This document shows, piece after piece, positions 53,630 through 63,649 of a stretch of 64,000 nt of DNA. Numbering within the stretch: position 1 is the first letter of the stretch; each line of letters starts with the position of its first letter. The notes under the pieces are model-generated. The model saw only the letters and a list, made by a program, of their open reading frames with translations, was not told the DNA's origin and ran no database searches. Both the position numbers and the translations under genes were made by a program. The DNA comes from Lysinibacillus fusiformis (GTDB lineage: Bacteria > Bacillota > Bacilli > Bacillales_A > Planococcaceae). The stretch is from positions 168,663 through 232,662 of the forward strand of contig NZ_PYWL01000007.1 in the NCBI RefSeq assembly GCF_003049525.1. The letters are read 5' to 3'.

Positions 53630-55174
53630 ATGATTCCATACAAACACGAACCATTCACAGATTTTTCACAAGAGGCAAACTACAATGCTTATGTAGAGGC
53701 TTTAAATAAAGTTGAAGGTTACTTAGGGCAAGACTACCCACTTATTATCGGTGGCGAGCGTATTACAACTGAAGATAAAATCGTTTCGTACAATCCTGCA
53801 AAGAAAACAGAAGTTATTGGCCGTGTGTCAAAAGCGAGCAAAGATTTAGCTGAAAAAGCTATGCAAGCAGCAGATGAAACATTCAAAACTTGGAAAAAGG
53901 TTGATCCAGCTATTCGTGCTGATGTTCTTTTCAAAGCAGCCGCTATTATTCGTCGTCGTAAACACGAATTCTCAGCATTATTAACAAAAGAAGCAGGGAA
54001 ACCATGGGCAGAGGCTGATGCAGATACAGCAGAAGCAATCGACTTCTTAGAATACTATGGTCGCCAAATGCTACGTATTAAAAACGGTCAACCAGTAGAA
54101 AGCCGTCCAGGTGAATACAACCGTTATGACTATATTCCACTAGGAATTGGTATCGTCATCTCACCTTGGAACTTCCCATTTGCGATCATGGCTGGTACAA
54201 CAGTAGCTGCTTTAGTAACAGGTAATACAGTATTACTAAAACCAGCTTCTACAACACCAGTAGTAGCGTATAAATTTATCGAAGTATTAGAAGAAGCAGG
54301 TCTTCCAGCAGGAGCTGTTAACTTTGTACCAGGTTCTGGTGCTGAAGTGGGGGATTATTTAGTTGATCATCCAAAAACTCGTTTTATCAGCTTCACAGGT
54401 TCACGTGATGTTGGCTTACGTATTAACCAACGTGCATCTGTCCTAAATGATGGTCAAATTTGGATCAAACGCGTAATCGCTGAAATGGGCGGTAAAGATA
54501 CAATCGTTGTCGATAAAGAAGCAGATCTTGAATTAGCTGCACAATCGATCGTGAAATCAGCCTTTGGTTTCTCTGGTCAAAAATGTTCAGCATGTTCTCG
54601 TGCTGTCATCGTAGAAGATGTGTATGACCAAGTGGTGAACCGTGTAGAAGAGTTAACAAACGCTTTAACAGTTGGAGATCCAACAGATTTCAGCAACTTC
54701 ATGGCAACGGTTATTGACCAAGCAGCATTCAATAAAATTACGGAATACATCGAAATCGGTAAAGGCGAAGGTCGTTTAGTAGCTGGTGGTACAGCTGACG
54801 ATTCAGTAGGTTATTTCGTACAACCAACCGTATTCGCTGACGTAGAGCCTTCTGCACGTATTATGAAAGAAGAAATCTTCGGACCAGTAGTAGCGATCGC
54901 AAAAGCAAAAGATTTCGATCAAGCGATTGAAATTGCTAACGATACAGAATACGGTTTAACAGGTGCTGTCATTACGACAAACCGCGTAAACTTAGAAAAA
55001 GCACGTGAAGAATTCCATGTTGGAAACCTTTACTTCAACCGTGGCTGTACAGGTGCGATTGTTGGCTACCAACCATTTGGTGGTTTCAACATGTCAGGTA
55101 CAGACTCAAAAGCTGGTGGCCCTGACTACCTACAACTTCACATGCAAGCAAAAACAACTTCAGAAATGCTTTAA
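53630..55174 (+). CDS. rocA: 1-pyrroline-5-carboxylate dehydrogenase (RocA)
   Basis: Oxidises delta-1-pyrroline-5-carboxylate (glutamate semialdehyde) to glutamate with NAD+, the last step of arginine, ornithine and proline breakdown. The aldehyde dehydrogenase core is complete: [11 protein letters not shown] near 167, [11 protein letters not shown] near 245, catalytic Glu in VIAEMGGKD and catalytic Cys in [10 protein letters not shown]. Length of 514 residues is normal. The frame runs back to 53489, but AGGGAGG at 53617-53623 fixes ATG 53630. Confidence 0.95.
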   Translation: MIPYKHEPFTDFSQEANYNAYVEALNKVEGYLGQDYPLIIGGERITTEDKIVSYNPAKKTEVIGRVSKASKDLAEKAMQAADETFKTWKKVDPAIRADVLFKAAAIIRRRKHEFSALLTKEAGKPWAEADADTAEAIDFLEYYGRQMLRIKNGQPVESRPGEYNRYDYIPLGIGIVISPWNFPFAIMAGTTVAALVTGNTVLLKPASTTPVVAYKFIEVLEEAGLPAGAVNFVPGSGAEVGDYLVDHPKTRFISFTGSRDVGLRINQRASVLNDGQIWIKRVIAEMGGKDTIVVDKEADLELAAQSIVKSAFGFSGQKCSACSRAVIVEDVYDQVVNRVEELTNALTVGDPTDFSNFMATVIDQAAFNKITEYIEIGKGEGRLVAGGTADDSVGYFVQPTVFADVEPSARIMKEEIFGPVVAIAKAKDFDQAIEIANDTEYGLTGAVITTNRVNLEKAREEFHVGNLYFNRGCTGAIVGYQPFGGFNMSGTDSKAGGPDYLQLHMQAKTTSEML

Positions 55175-55239
55175 TTTTACATTGACGTTAGGGCTATTTT
55201 AATTAAGTAGTAAATGAAGCATTGTGACAGAATTTGTGG

Positions 55240-55306
55240 AACTTCTCCAAGTAATACGACCGTTGGCTAATATCGTAGCCAATTATGTAGTTACTTGGGG
55301 AGAGTT
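55240..55306 (+). other. Long nested hairpin between rocA and rocD
   Basis: Outer arms near 55240-55254 and 55291-55306 (ending AAGTAA and starting TTACTT) and inner TTGGCTA/TAGCCAA (55263-55269, 55276-55282) form a stable structure without a T tract. It is not a normal terminator; it may be a regulatory or processing structure in the rocD leader. Confidence 0.45.
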
Positions 55307-55419
55307 TGCAAATTGACCGTTTGAATTGTTGCTAAATTCTTAATTATTCTACTTACAGAAATACATAGTCCTTTCTTGCATAGATTTTTTATCATCATTT
55401 AGTAAGGAGAGAATAGAAT

Positions 55420-56613
55420 ATGACAAAAACTCAACAAGTTATTGAACAAACACAAAATTATGGTGCAGCAAACTATCATCCACTGCCAATCGTAATTTCA
55501 GAGGCTGAGGGTGCTTGGGTTAAAGATCCAGAAGGTAACAAATATTTAGATATGTTATCAGCTTATTCAGCTGTAAACCAAGGACATCGTCACCCAAAAA
55601 TTATCGCTGCTTTAAAAGAGCAAGCTGATAAAGTAACATTGACTTCACGTGCATTTTACAGTGAAAACCTTGGTGAATGGTATGAGCTAGTAGGAAAGTT
55701 AACAAATAAAGAAATGGTATTACCAATGAATACTGGTGCTGAAGCAGTAGAGACTGCATTTAAAGCAGCTCGTCGTTGGGCATATGATGTAAAAGGCGTA
55801 GAAGAAGGCAAGGCAGAAGTGATTGCATGTAATGGTAACTTCCATGGTCGTACAATGCTTGCTGTATCTCTTTCTTCTGATGAGGAATACCGTCGTGGTT
55901 TCGGTCCAATGTTACCAAACGTTAAATTAGTAGACTACGGTAATCTTGAAGCATTAAAAGCAGCTATTACACCAAACACAGCAGCATTCTTAATTGAACC
56001 AATTCAAGGTGAAGCTGGTATTGTTATCCCAACAGAGGGCTTCCTAAAAGCAGCTCGCGAACTTTGCCGTGAAAACAACGTATTATTCATTGCTGACGAA
56101 ATCCAAGCAGGTTTAGCACGTACTGGTAAAATGTTTGCTTGTGATTGGGAAGAAGTAGAACCAGATATGTACATCTTAGGTAAAGCATTAGGTGGCGGTG
56201 TATTCCCAATTTCTTGTGTAGCTGCGAACCGTAATATTCTAGGTGTATTCAACCCAGGCTCACACGGATCAACTTTCGGTGGAAATCCTTTAGCTTGTGC
56301 AGTTTCAATTGCATCTATTAAAGTATTATTAGATGAAAAATTAGCTGAACGTTCACATGAACTTGGTGAATACTTCAAAGGTAAGTTAAGAGAAATTAAT
56401 AACCCAGTTATTAAAGAGGTACGTGGTCGTGGTTTATTTATTGGTATGGAATTAACAGAGGCAGCTCGTCCATACTGTGAAAAACTAAAAGAATTAGGTT
56501 TATTATGTAAAGAAACACATGATACAGTTATTCGTTTTGCTCCACCACTTGTTATTTCACAAGAGGATTTAGATTGGTCAATCGAACAAATTGAAAAAGT
56601 ATTTAATCTTTAA
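55420..56613 (+). CDS. rocD: Ornithine aminotransferase (RocD)
   Basis: PLP enzyme that converts ornithine and 2-oxoglutarate to glutamate semialdehyde and glutamate. Typical motifs are [43 protein letters not shown] and the PLP lysine in [11 protein letters not shown]. Length of 397 residues is usual. AAGGAGAG precedes the ATG. Its product is consumed by RocA. Confidence 0.95.
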   Translation: MTKTQQVIEQTQNYGAANYHPLPIVISEAEGAWVKDPEGNKYLDMLSAYSAVNQGHRHPKIIAALKEQADKVTLTSRAFYSENLGEWYELVGKLTNKEMVLPMNTGAEAVETAFKAARRWAYDVKGVEEGKAEVIACNGNFHGRTMLAVSLSSDEEYRRGFGPMLPNVKLVDYGNLEALKAAITPNTAAFLIEPIQGEAGIVIPTEGFLKAARELCRENNVLFIADEIQAGLARTGKMFACDWEEVEPDMYILGKALGGGVFPISCVAANRNILGVFNPGSHGSTFGGNPLACAVSIASIKVLLDEKLAERSHELGEYFKGKLREINNPVIKEVRGRGLFIGMELTEAARPYCEKLKELGLLCKETHDTVIRFAPPLVISQEDLDWSIEQIEKVFNL

Positions 56614-56697
56614 CAAAATGTTCACATTTTAATTCGGAAGTATGTTACAATGATGCCGATATACTATCATTAAATAAAACAAAGAGGCGATTTAATA

Positions 56698-57942
56698 ATG
56701 TCTGAAAACTTAAATCTTTTCACATCAACACAAGATGTCATTCAAGATGCTCTAAACAAACTTGGCTATGATGAAGCAATGTATGAATTACTAAAGGAAC
56801 CGCTTCGCATGCTACAAGTACGTATCCCGGTGAAAATGGATGATGGTACAACAAAAGTATTTACTGGTTACCGTGCACAACATAACGATGCTGTAGGACC
56901 AACTAAAGGTGGGGTTCGTTTCCACCCACAAGTGTCTGAGGAGGAAGTTAAAGCGCTTTCAATGTGGATGACATTGAAATGTGGTATTGTCGATCTACCA
57001 TATGGTGGTGGTAAAGGCGGTGTCATCTGTGATCCTCGTCAAATGTCTATGGGCGAAATCGAGCGCTTAAGCCGTGGTTATGTACGTGCTATAAGTCAAA
57101 TCGTAGGGCCAACAAAAGATATTCCTGCGCCAGACGTATTTACAAATGCACAAATTATGGCATGGATGATGGATGAATATAGCCGTATGGATGAATTCAA
57201 CTCTCCAGGCTTTATCACAGGTAAGCCACTAGTTCTTGGTGGTTCACAAGGTCGCGACCGTGCGACTGCACAAGGTGTTACAATTGTAATCGAAGAAGCA
57301 GCGAAAAAACGCGGTATTGATATTAAAGGTGCGCGCATTGTTATTCAAGGATTTGGTAACGCAGGTAGCTTCCTTGCGAAATTTATGCATGATTTAGGTG
57401 CAAAGGTAATCGGTATTTCGGATGCTTATGGTGCACTTCATGATCCAGAAGGTTTAGATATCGACTATTTATTAGATCGTCGTGATAGCTTTGGTACTGT
57501 AACAACTTTATTTGAAAACACGATTTCAAATAAAGAATTATTAGAACTTGATTGTGATATTTTAGTACCTGCTGCAATTGAGAACCAAATTACTGCTGAC
57601 AATGCACACAATATTAAAGCTAATATCGTAGTAGAAGCAGCAAATGGTCCAACAACTGCTGAAGCAACTAAAATTTTGACAGAACGTGGCATTTTACTTG
57701 TACCAGACGTATTAGCATCTGCTGGTGGAGTTACAGTTTCTTACTTTGAATGGGTACAAAATAACCAAGGTTATTATTGGACAGAAGAAGAAGTTGAAGA
57801 ACGTCTATACAAAAAAATGGTTGAAGCATTTGATAATGTTTATACAACAGCTACAACACGTAACATTAACATGCGCTTAGCAGCTTATATGGTTGGTGTT
57901 CGCCGCACTGCAGAAGCTTCACGCTTCCGCGGATGGGTTTAA
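56698..57942 (+). CDS. rocG: NAD-dependent glutamate dehydrogenase (RocG/GudB type)
   Basis: Deaminates glutamate to 2-oxoglutarate. Substrate-binding and catalytic segments GGVRFHPQVSEEEVKALSMW, LPYGGGKGGV (catalytic Lys) and the NAD site VIQGFGNAGSFLAKF are intact. Length of 414 residues, slightly short of RocG. With rocD and rocA it completes a route from ornithine to 2-oxoglutarate. No internal duplication like the inactive B. subtilis gudB allele is seen. Confidence 0.93.
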   Translation: MSENLNLFTSTQDVIQDALNKLGYDEAMYELLKEPLRMLQVRIPVKMDDGTTKVFTGYRAQHNDAVGPTKGGVRFHPQVSEEEVKALSMWMTLKCGIVDLPYGGGKGGVICDPRQMSMGEIERLSRGYVRAISQIVGPTKDIPAPDVFTNAQIMAWMMDEYSRMDEFNSPGFITGKPLVLGGSQGRDRATAQGVTIVIEEAAKKRGIDIKGARIVIQGFGNAGSFLAKFMHDLGAKVIGISDAYGALHDPEGLDIDYLLDRRDSFGTVTTLFENTISNKELLELDCDILVPAAIENQITADNAHNIKANIVVEAANGPTTAEATKILTERGILLVPDVLASAGGVTVSYFEWVQNNQGYYWTEEEVEERLYKKMVEAFDNVYTTATTRNINMRLAAYMVGVRRTAEASRFRGWV

Positions 57943-57957
57943 GAATATTCAATTTAC

Positions 57958-57997
57958 AACGAGTTTCTCCTATATTTAATGGGAGGACTCGTTTTTT
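57958..57997 (+). terminator. Intrinsic terminator after rocG
   Basis: AACGAGT (57958-57964) pairs with ACTCGTT (57987-57993), with an inner CTCC/GGAG pair, followed by seven T residues. Confidence 0.85.
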
Positions 57998-58160
57998 TGC
58001 GTCTCTTTACAAATTTGAAGAAATGTTAGAATGCATTCCCCTTATAAAACCCTTTAATAAATCGTCCAAACGGAATCTAATTAAACAGGTATGCCGAACG
58101 TTTATCTTTGCTTTCTAGAACAGAAATATGAGAAAATCCAACTAGAAAGGGGCGAATTAA

Positions 58161-59324
58161 ATGGATTCATTTACATTTTTTAACCCAGTGAAACTTCATT
58201 TTGGTGAAGATGCACTGGAAAAGTTACCGAAGGAATTAGAGCAGTATGGAAAAAAAGTATTGGTTGTATATGGTGGCGGTAGCATCAAGACGAATGGTGT
58301 CTACGACGCTGTTATTGACAAATTACAGCAAGCAGATAAAACAATTTTTGAATTAAGTGGTGTAGAACCTAATCCACGCGTGGAAACAGCTAGACGTGGT
58401 ATTGAAATTTGTAAAACAGAGGGAATTGACTTAGTTCTTGCAGTTGGTGGCGGTTCTGTTATTGATTGCTCCAAACTAATTGTTGCTGGTGCAAAATATG
58501 ATGGGGATGCTTGGGATATCGTTAAACGCAAGGTATTTGTAGAACAAGCTTTACCATTAGGAACTGTCTTAACCTTGGCCGCTACAGGCTCTGAAATGAA
58601 CTCTGGGTCAGTTATTACTAATGCCGCTACAGAAGAAAAATTAGGCTGGGGTAGCCCTGCGGCATTCCCGAAATTCTCAATCTTAAATCCTGCGTATACG
58701 GTGTCTGTACCTAAAAATCATACGGTTTATGGAATCGTTGATATGATGTCACATGTATTCGAACAGTATTTCCATAATACAACGAATACACCAATCACTG
58801 ATGAAATGTGTGAAGGTGTATTACGTACGGTTATTACGACAGCACCTCAATTATTAGAGGATCTAGAGAATACACAGTTACGTGAAACAATTCTATTAGC
58901 AGGAACAATTGGATTAAATGGATTCTTATCAATCGGATCTCGTGGGGATTGGGCATCTCATAATATTGAGCATGCTGTATCGGCAGTATATGATATTCCG
59001 CATGCAGGTGGTTTAGCTATTCTTCAGCCTCATTGGATGCGTTTAAGTGTACCAGTGAATCCTGAGCGCTTTGCGGGTATAGCAACACGAGTATTCGGGG
59101 TGGATGCAACAGACAAAACGGTAGAAGAGGTTGCTTATGAAGGGATCGATCGCTTATCAGCATTTTGGTCATCATTAGGGGCACCAAATCGTTTAGCCGA
59201 TTATAATATTGATGATTCGAAATTCCAGCAGATTGTAGAGCATGCAATGCAAAATGGTCCATTTGGAAACTTCCATCAGTTACAAGAAAAAGATGTACGT
59301 ACTATCTTACAAAATTCCCTTTAA
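58161..59324 (+). CDS. Iron-containing alcohol dehydrogenase (YugJ/BdhA type)
   Basis: Group III alcohol dehydrogenase, usually acting on butanol or other primary alcohols with NAD(P)H. The nucleotide-binding loop is VVYGGGSIK near residue 36, then [12 protein letters not shown] near 100 and [17 protein letters not shown] near 140. Metal-binding histidines lie in [31 protein letters not shown]. Length of 387 residues matches YugJ/YugK. A single gene with its own terminator; substrate not predictable. Confidence 0.92.
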   Translation: MDSFTFFNPVKLHFGEDALEKLPKELEQYGKKVLVVYGGGSIKTNGVYDAVIDKLQQADKTIFELSGVEPNPRVETARRGIEICKTEGIDLVLAVGGGSVIDCSKLIVAGAKYDGDAWDIVKRKVFVEQALPLGTVLTLAATGSEMNSGSVITNAATEEKLGWGSPAAFPKFSILNPAYTVSVPKNHTVYGIVDMMSHVFEQYFHNTTNTPITDEMCEGVLRTVITTAPQLLEDLENTQLRETILLAGTIGLNGFLSIGSRGDWASHNIEHAVSAVYDIPHAGGLAILQPHWMRLSVPVNPERFAGIATRVFGVDATDKTVEEVAYEGIDRLSAFWSSLGAPNRLADYNIDDSKFQQIVEHAMQNGPFGNFHQLQEKDVRTILQNSL

Positions 59325-59336
59325 AATAATGATTGC

Positions 59337-59370
59337 GTGTGAGGCTATGTAGTTAGCCTCACACTTTTTT
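59337..59370 (+). terminator. Intrinsic terminator after the alcohol dehydrogenase gene
   Basis: GTGTGAGGCTA (59337-59347) pairs perfectly with TAGCCTCACAC (59354-59364) followed by TTTTTT. Confidence 0.92.
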
Positions 59371-59374
59371 ATTG

Positions 59375-59679
59375 AAGGTTAAGAAAAATTAACGAATCTT
59401 GTTGAATTTTGTCGTAGAAGTTTCTTAAGACCTACAATATAATGAAATAGTTAGGTATTCAAAGGGGTGTAATAGTTAATTTTATTAAGAGAAGTGAAAA
59501 AAGTCATGATTTTAATCAAAATATTTAACTAAAATTGGATATTTTAATACATATTAGACTTTGTGATTGCTAGAGAATGATGGTATTTGTCGCAATAGCT
59601 CCATTAATGTAGGGTTGTTCAGAAACTGTTTAGCCACCTTTATTAAAATAATGACTTAAACAAAGGGGAGAGGGATCGA
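59375..59679. other. AT-rich intergenic stretch
   Basis: No gene or clear structure is seen. A TATAAT at about 59439 without a good -35 could be the promoter of the next gene. Confidence 0.4.
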
Positions 59680-60411
59680 ATGTTGAAGCAATTGCTTAAG
59701 GATCGTGTGGTTACATTAAGTTGTAAAGAGATACCATTTCAGCGGCATGTTTATAAAATGCAAAATTGTGTAGAAGTTTTGGGGATTGAAACAAAATCGA
59801 TACAAATTGAAAATGATAACATTGTTACGGGTTACATGGCTGATCAAAGTATTTTCTTTAAAAGTTTACATTTTGGGCAAACGAACATTACTTTTTCGAA
59901 TGGTGTAAATAAGGCAAGTGGACATTTATTTGTCCGTCCTTCTGGGGAAATTGTGGTAGAGGTAAAACCATATTTAGGAGATGCTGAAATTGTTCCGGTT
60001 TATTTTCGAACAATATTAGCAGATACAGTTATCGCAATTGATTTAAAAGGTGCTTTAAAGCATTATTTGGTAGCCCATCAATTCATGAAACGTGAAGATT
60101 CAATTTCTGAAGTGCATTACCGATCCATGCATCCTAACGTATTAAAAGATTCTTTTGCTGGTCATTTTGTTTTAGGCTGTCATGTGGACGGTAGGGATAT
60201 TCTAAATGCCCAAGAATATGCTTTAGCCAATCGACAAGCTACTTTAATGTTTTCAGAAATAGTCATTCAACAAAATGGTACTAAGAAGACCGTTGTTAGT
60301 AATCAATTCCTAACATTTATGATAACCAATCAAGTCTTTGTAAGCTACGAGTCCATCCCTGACAATCTAAGGGAAACAAATTTTGATCGGGATCAATTAA
60401 TATCAGTTTAA
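59680..60411 (+). CDS. Hypothetical protein, about 243 residues
   Basis: No family is recognised. The product is soluble with no signal peptide or membrane helix; composition and hydrophobic spacing suggest a beta-rich fold in the first half. Single cysteine-containing segments (LSCKEIPFQRHVYKMQNC and FVLGCHVDGRD) are not a recognised motif. GGGGAGAGGG lies before the ATG. The gene is alone between the alcohol dehydrogenase and a long terminator. Confidence 0.6.
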   Translation: MLKQLLKDRVVTLSCKEIPFQRHVYKMQNCVEVLGIETKSIQIENDNIVTGYMADQSIFFKSLHFGQTNITFSNGVNKASGHLFVRPSGEIVVEVKPYLGDAEIVPVYFRTILADTVIAIDLKGALKHYLVAHQFMKREDSISEVHYRSMHPNVLKDSFAGHFVLGCHVDGRDILNAQEYALANRQATLMFSEIVIQQNGTKKTVVSNQFLTFMITNQVFVSYESIPDNLRETNFDRDQLISV

Positions 60412-60412
60412 C

Positions 60413-60504
60413 AAAAAGCCAACTGCCTGAAATGAACTGCCCTGTAAAGTTAGATTGATGTCTAACTTTTTGGGGTGAGATCAAAACAAGGCAATTGGCT
60501 TTTT
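60413..60504. terminator. Bidirectional terminator interrupted in its loop
   Basis: AAAAAGCCAACTGCCT (60414-60429) pairs with AGGCAATTGGCTTTTT (60489-60504) with one mismatch. Between the arms lies a 51-bp element with its own inverted repeats. Without it the loop would be six bases. Confidence 0.75.
60433..60483. mobile_element. 51-bp remnant with IS3-like ends
   Basis: Ends are TG...CA and inverted: the left begins TGAACTGCCC and ends AAAGTTAGA; the right, read inverted, begins TGATCTCACCCC and ends AAAGTTAGA. Only six bases (60455-60460) lie between the arms. AAA occurs directly on both sides (60430-60432 and 60484-60486), as a short target duplication would. Terminal layout resembles IS150-type IS3 elements. 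Confidence 0.5.
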
Positions 60505-60509
60505 AGCTT

Positions 60510-61493
60510 CTACAATTCATGATTAGGTCTGTCGCCAAGATGTATCCAGCTAGCTTTTCCGTCATCTTCATCAAATAAAATGGCGACCTTCGATACACCT
60601 TTCTGACTTAAAATAACTTCTGTCAAATGATCTCGAACATCATCTAAAAAAGCTAAGGATAGTTTAGGGTCAGCTTCTGCCACTAATTCAACATGTAAAA
60701 ACTCCCCTTCTTTAATGACTTCAAGGCGTACAATATCTTTAATATTTGGATCATCCATCACAAGATGGGCGATATGATTTAACATTTCTTCATCTGTCTC
60801 ACCGATTACACCCCGAGCATTGTCTAAGAATACTTTACCAACAACATAAAACATCATTGCCCCAATAATCATGGAAACAAGACCTTCTATTCTAGTCCAC
60901 CCTGTAAAATGAGCGATAACAATAGCAATGAAGGCTAAAATATTTCCGCTTGTAGCGACTAAATCTTCCATAAACACTAATTTAGTCGCAGGCTTGGCGC
61001 GGTTTAAATAATTGAAAGCTTTTGGGATGGATGTTATACCTGCTTTTTCTTGCCCAGCTTCATGTAATACTTCTACTGCTGCTTTAGCAAGTACTGTACC
61101 CTCTAAAACAATACCTATAAATAAAACTCCAAGTGCGATGAGTACCCCACTTGATTCACCAGTAGGGTGGATAAAATGATGCCATCCTTCTTTGATTGTT
61201 TCATAAGAAAGAATTGCTACGATAATAACTGCAAATAAGCATACTAAATTGACAATACGACCGAAGCCGCTAGGGAATTTCTTTGTAGGTGCTTTTTTCG
61301 ATAGAGCGGAGCCTATATACACGAACAATTGGTTAGCTGCATCTCCAAGTGAATGCATCATTTCTGCGAACATAGCCACATTACCTGTTAAGAAAAAGGC
61401 AATGCCTTTAATAATACCTAAAAAGGCATTGACACAAGCCGCCATCAGGGAAGGTTTGTTACCATCCTTTAGTAGTTTAAATAATTCTGCCAT
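60510..61493 (-). CDS. Cation diffusion facilitator (CDF) family transporter
   Basis: Proton-driven efflux of divalent metal ions. Six helices in the first 215 residues, with the metal-binding pattern FAEMMHSLGDAANQLFVY in helix II, and a C-terminal cytoplasmic domain (about 230-327) with VELVAEADPKLSL. Length of 327 residues is normal. The metal cannot be named. GGAGG precedes the ATG. It is 13 bases after the mgtC-like gene and probably co-transcribed with it. Confidence 0.88.
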   Translation of the reverse strand: MAELFKLLKDGNKPSLMAACVNAFLGIIKGIAFFLTGNVAMFAEMMHSLGDAANQLFVYIGSALSKKAPTKKFPSGFGRIVNLVCLFAVIIVAILSYETIKEGWHHFIHPTGESSGVLIALGVLFIGIVLEGTVLAKAAVEVLHEAGQEKAGITSIPKAFNYLNRAKPATKLVFMEDLVATSGNILAFIAIVIAHFTGWTRIEGLVSMIIGAMMFYVVGKVFLDNARGVIGETDEEMLNHIAHLVMDDPNIKDIVRLEVIKEGEFLHVELVAEADPKLSLAFLDDVRDHLTEVILSQKGVSKVAILFDEDDGKASWIHLGDRPNHEL

Positions 61494-61506
61494 AAAAATC
61501 CTCCAA

Positions 61507-62229
61507 CTAGTTTAAAATTTCCATTTCGATTTTTTCAATATATGATAATGTTCTTAATGAACGGTAAAACGACAGTAAATTATCAGAAACAATTAAGGAC
61601 AAACGTAAATCCAACTCATGTAAAACATTATCATTTTTTAAAGGTACATCTTTAATACGGATGTTTTCGATGATGATATTGTTGTTCTTAAGGAATAATA
61701 GAAAGGATTCCGTATGTTTGTCATCATCAATTTGAACCTTTAGTAAAATCTCTCTCATGCGAATACGTTTTGGTCCAATTTTCATTAGGAAAGGAGAGAG
61801 AATTTCAATTCCGAAAACGATGATAATGACAGCTAACGTTGCATCCATATAAAAACCAGCCCCTACAGCGATTCCGATGCCGGCAGCTCCCCATATCATG
61901 GCCGCAGTCGTTAAACCAGAGATGCTATCATTGCCACGTCTTAAAATTACGCCTGCTCCTAGAAATCCAATCCCACTGACAATTTGGGCTGCTAAGCGAA
62001 GGGGATCCATTGTAATATTTATATCTTCTCTAGAAGGGGTGGAGTAAGCTGTTTCAATGGAAATAATGGTTAGCAAACAACTGAATGTTGCTATGACTAA
62101 ACTTGTCTTTAATCCAACTGGTTTCTTCTTTAATTCCCTTTCAATTCCGATGACTAAACTTAATGTGGCTGCTAAAACTAATTTTATGCCAACTTCATAT
62201 GTAATCATATTTTCCAATAATGTTCCCAT
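61507..62229 (-). CDS. MgtC/SapB family membrane protein
   Basis: MgtC proteins are four- or five-helix membrane proteins tied to magnesium stress, with a C-terminal ACT-like domain. Here the membrane part (about residues 1-135) includes LSLVIGIERELKKKP and VSGIGFLGAGVILR, and the C-terminal part is soluble. ATG 62229 is used since GGAGGG is upstream; the frame extends to 62256 without a site. The pair with a CDF gene suggests divalent-ion homeostasis. Confidence 0.88.
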   Translation of the reverse strand: MGTLLENMITYEVGIKLVLAATLSLVIGIERELKKKPVGLKTSLVIATFSCLLTIISIETAYSTPSREDINITMDPLRLAAQIVSGIGFLGAGVILRRGNDSISGLTTAAMIWGAAGIGIAVGAGFYMDATLAVIIIVFGIEILSPFLMKIGPKRIRMREILLKVQIDDDKHTESFLLFLKNNNIIIENIRIKDVPLKNDNVLHELDLRLSLIVSDNLLSFYRSLRTLSYIEKIEMEILN

Positions 62230-62256
62230 ACACGACCCTCCATAGATGTTTCGCAT

Positions 62257-62780
62257 TGCTAAGAGATATGCAACCAGTCATTATTATATGTGTATTACTT
62301 TTTTGTATTGTACAACATGGAAGTAAGGAAATATATGTGTTTTATTTTATAGGGATCTAAAAATTCATTTATACATCCATTTCGTAATTGATATGACTTT
62401 GGTTCTAGGTCGGTTATTTATGTAAAGCAAGCATCTACGTAAGCGAATATCATAGCATTTTCCCATATGCTCTTTTCTAATTTAATGATGGCGACTCTGT
62501 TCTTAGGGGAATGGACAAAGCGTTATTGATAGTAGGGAATGAGACTACTGATAGGGGGAAATAAAAGATTAATGATAAGGAAAGTTTTTATTCGCATTTT
62601 CAATAAAGAATGCTGATCGGATTCGGGAACCTAATTGCGGCTCCAGGCCTAGATCATACTAAAAATGTAAAGGGGAGATGAAGCAAACGGCGAGCTTGTA
62701 ACAAGAATTGACGAGAGGTTATGATCAGATTTATATCCTAATTAAATTTCCAAAAACTATATTTCATTCACATAAAATGG
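62257..62780. other. Long gene-free stretch upstream of mgtC and of the toxin locus
   Basis: No coding frame with a ribosome-binding site is seen. A segment near 62608-62660 is GC-richer than its surroundings and may hold RNA structure, but no known riboswitch consensus can be confirmed on either strand. Confidence 0.3.
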
Positions 62781-62786
62781 TATAAT
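62778..62786 (+). promoter_or_regulatory. Extended -10 promoter of the toxin gene
   Basis: TGG-TATAAT forms an extended -10 element; the -35 is poor. The mRNA would have a leader of about 85 bases. Confidence 0.5.
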
Positions 62787-62876
62787 AAAGGGGTAACTAG
62801 ATAGAGGTTTCATGGGCGGTAAGCATACATTCTTCACCCGTTCTTCAGGTTTCTGGAGGGGAAGGAGGTGTTGCTA

Positions 62877-62975
62877 ATGACAACTTACGAGGCAATGTCC
62901 TTAATGATCAGTTTTAGTGGATTGATTGTTTCGGTAATTGTTCTGTCATTTACTTTTTCTCAGAAAAAAAAGTAA
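62877..62975 (+). CDS. Type I toxin-like peptide (holin-like toxin, Hol_Tox family)
   Basis: A 32-residue hydrophobic peptide starting MTTYEAMSLMISFSG and ending in SQKKK, the layout of 'putative holin-like toxin' peptides of Firmicutes (TxpA/BsrG-like type I toxins). AAGGAGGTG lies six bases before the ATG, the best ribosome-binding site in the region. One membrane helix spans about residues 9-27. A convergent antisense RNA overlaps its 3' end. It would damage the membrane when over-produced, by analogy. Confidence 0.75.
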   Translation: MTTYEAMSLMISFSGLIVSVIVLSFTFSQKKK

Positions 62976-63107
62976 ACCGCCCCTGCCCTCCAAGCATGTG
63001 AGTGGTTTACTCCTTCATTATGCAAATCGCCTTTGAAGCGATTCGTCTGTTACATGACCATTTGGTGGTGACACACCAAGTGGTCCTTTTTTTATATCCA
63101 TCTTCAT
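62964..63107 (-). ncRNA. Predicted antisense antitoxin RNA
   Basis: Starts about 6 bases after a sigma-A promoter and ends at a minus-strand terminator: AGTAAACC (63011-63004) pairs with GGTTTACT (62978-62971) and is followed by eight T residues that correspond to the toxin's lysine codons. The RNA of about 140 nt is complementary to the toxin mRNA 3' end, as in TxpA/RatA and BsrG/SR4. Confidence 0.65.
63056..63093 (+). terminator. Terminator of the toxin mRNA
   Basis: GACCATTTGGTG (63056-63067) pairs with CACCAAGTGGTC (63074-63085) with one wobble and is followed by seven T residues. Confidence 0.85.
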
Positions 63108-63112
63108 GAAAA

Positions 63113-63141
63113 ATTATAACATGCATTGTTAAATTACTCAA
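63113..63141 (-). promoter_or_regulatory. Sigma-A promoter of the antisense RNA
   Basis: On the minus strand TTGAGT (63141-63136) and TATAAT (63118-63113) are exactly 17 bases apart; a strong promoter. Confidence 0.75.
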
Positions 63142-63649
63142 ATTAATTGGAAAGAGTACAACTCTAAATTTATATAGGATACAAGGCATGCAAGAAGCAC
63201 TTAGGATTACATTGGACGTATGCTTTCTATATATAGATATTCCAAAATCCAGATTGAAGATAACGATAGAAGATTCGTTAAATCAACATGTTCATTTGAA
63301 GTTTCGTCAGAATAAGTGTTGAGAAAAATGGGATGCACTCACTTTCTACATCTTATTATATAATAGGACGGAATATACGTATGCGATGAGCGTTGGAATG
63401 GCTGATGATGTTGATAGTACCATCATTTATTTGATCTGTAATGTAAAGAAGATCAAGTGGACCTTATAAGGGATGGGGTTGGTTTTTCTTAATAGTGTTA
63501 GTATCTAATTTATTTGGCCATACTTTGTTTACTTGTTTTTTTGACTATGGCTGAACATGTTAGTACTGCTATTTATTGTTTTAGAAGGGAGCGCTCTATT
63601 GTTTGTTATTGATATAAAAAAAGATTTTTAACTTTTTTTCAAAAAATGC
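63142..63649. other. Gene-free stretch before the rRNA promoters
   Basis: No supported coding sequence, RNA gene or repeat is seen here. Confidence 0.5.

Noticed and set aside
55290..55320. Sigma-54 (-24/-12) promoter upstream of rocD
   Set aside because: TTGGGGAGAGTTTGCA looks similar, but the GG and GC are one base too close together, and the GG lies in the arm of a hairpin.
62600..62700. Riboswitch (c-di-AMP or magnesium M-box type) before the toxin or mgtC
   Set aside because: The GC-richer segment gives a vague resemblance only; conserved cores and a full pairing scheme could not be traced on either strand.
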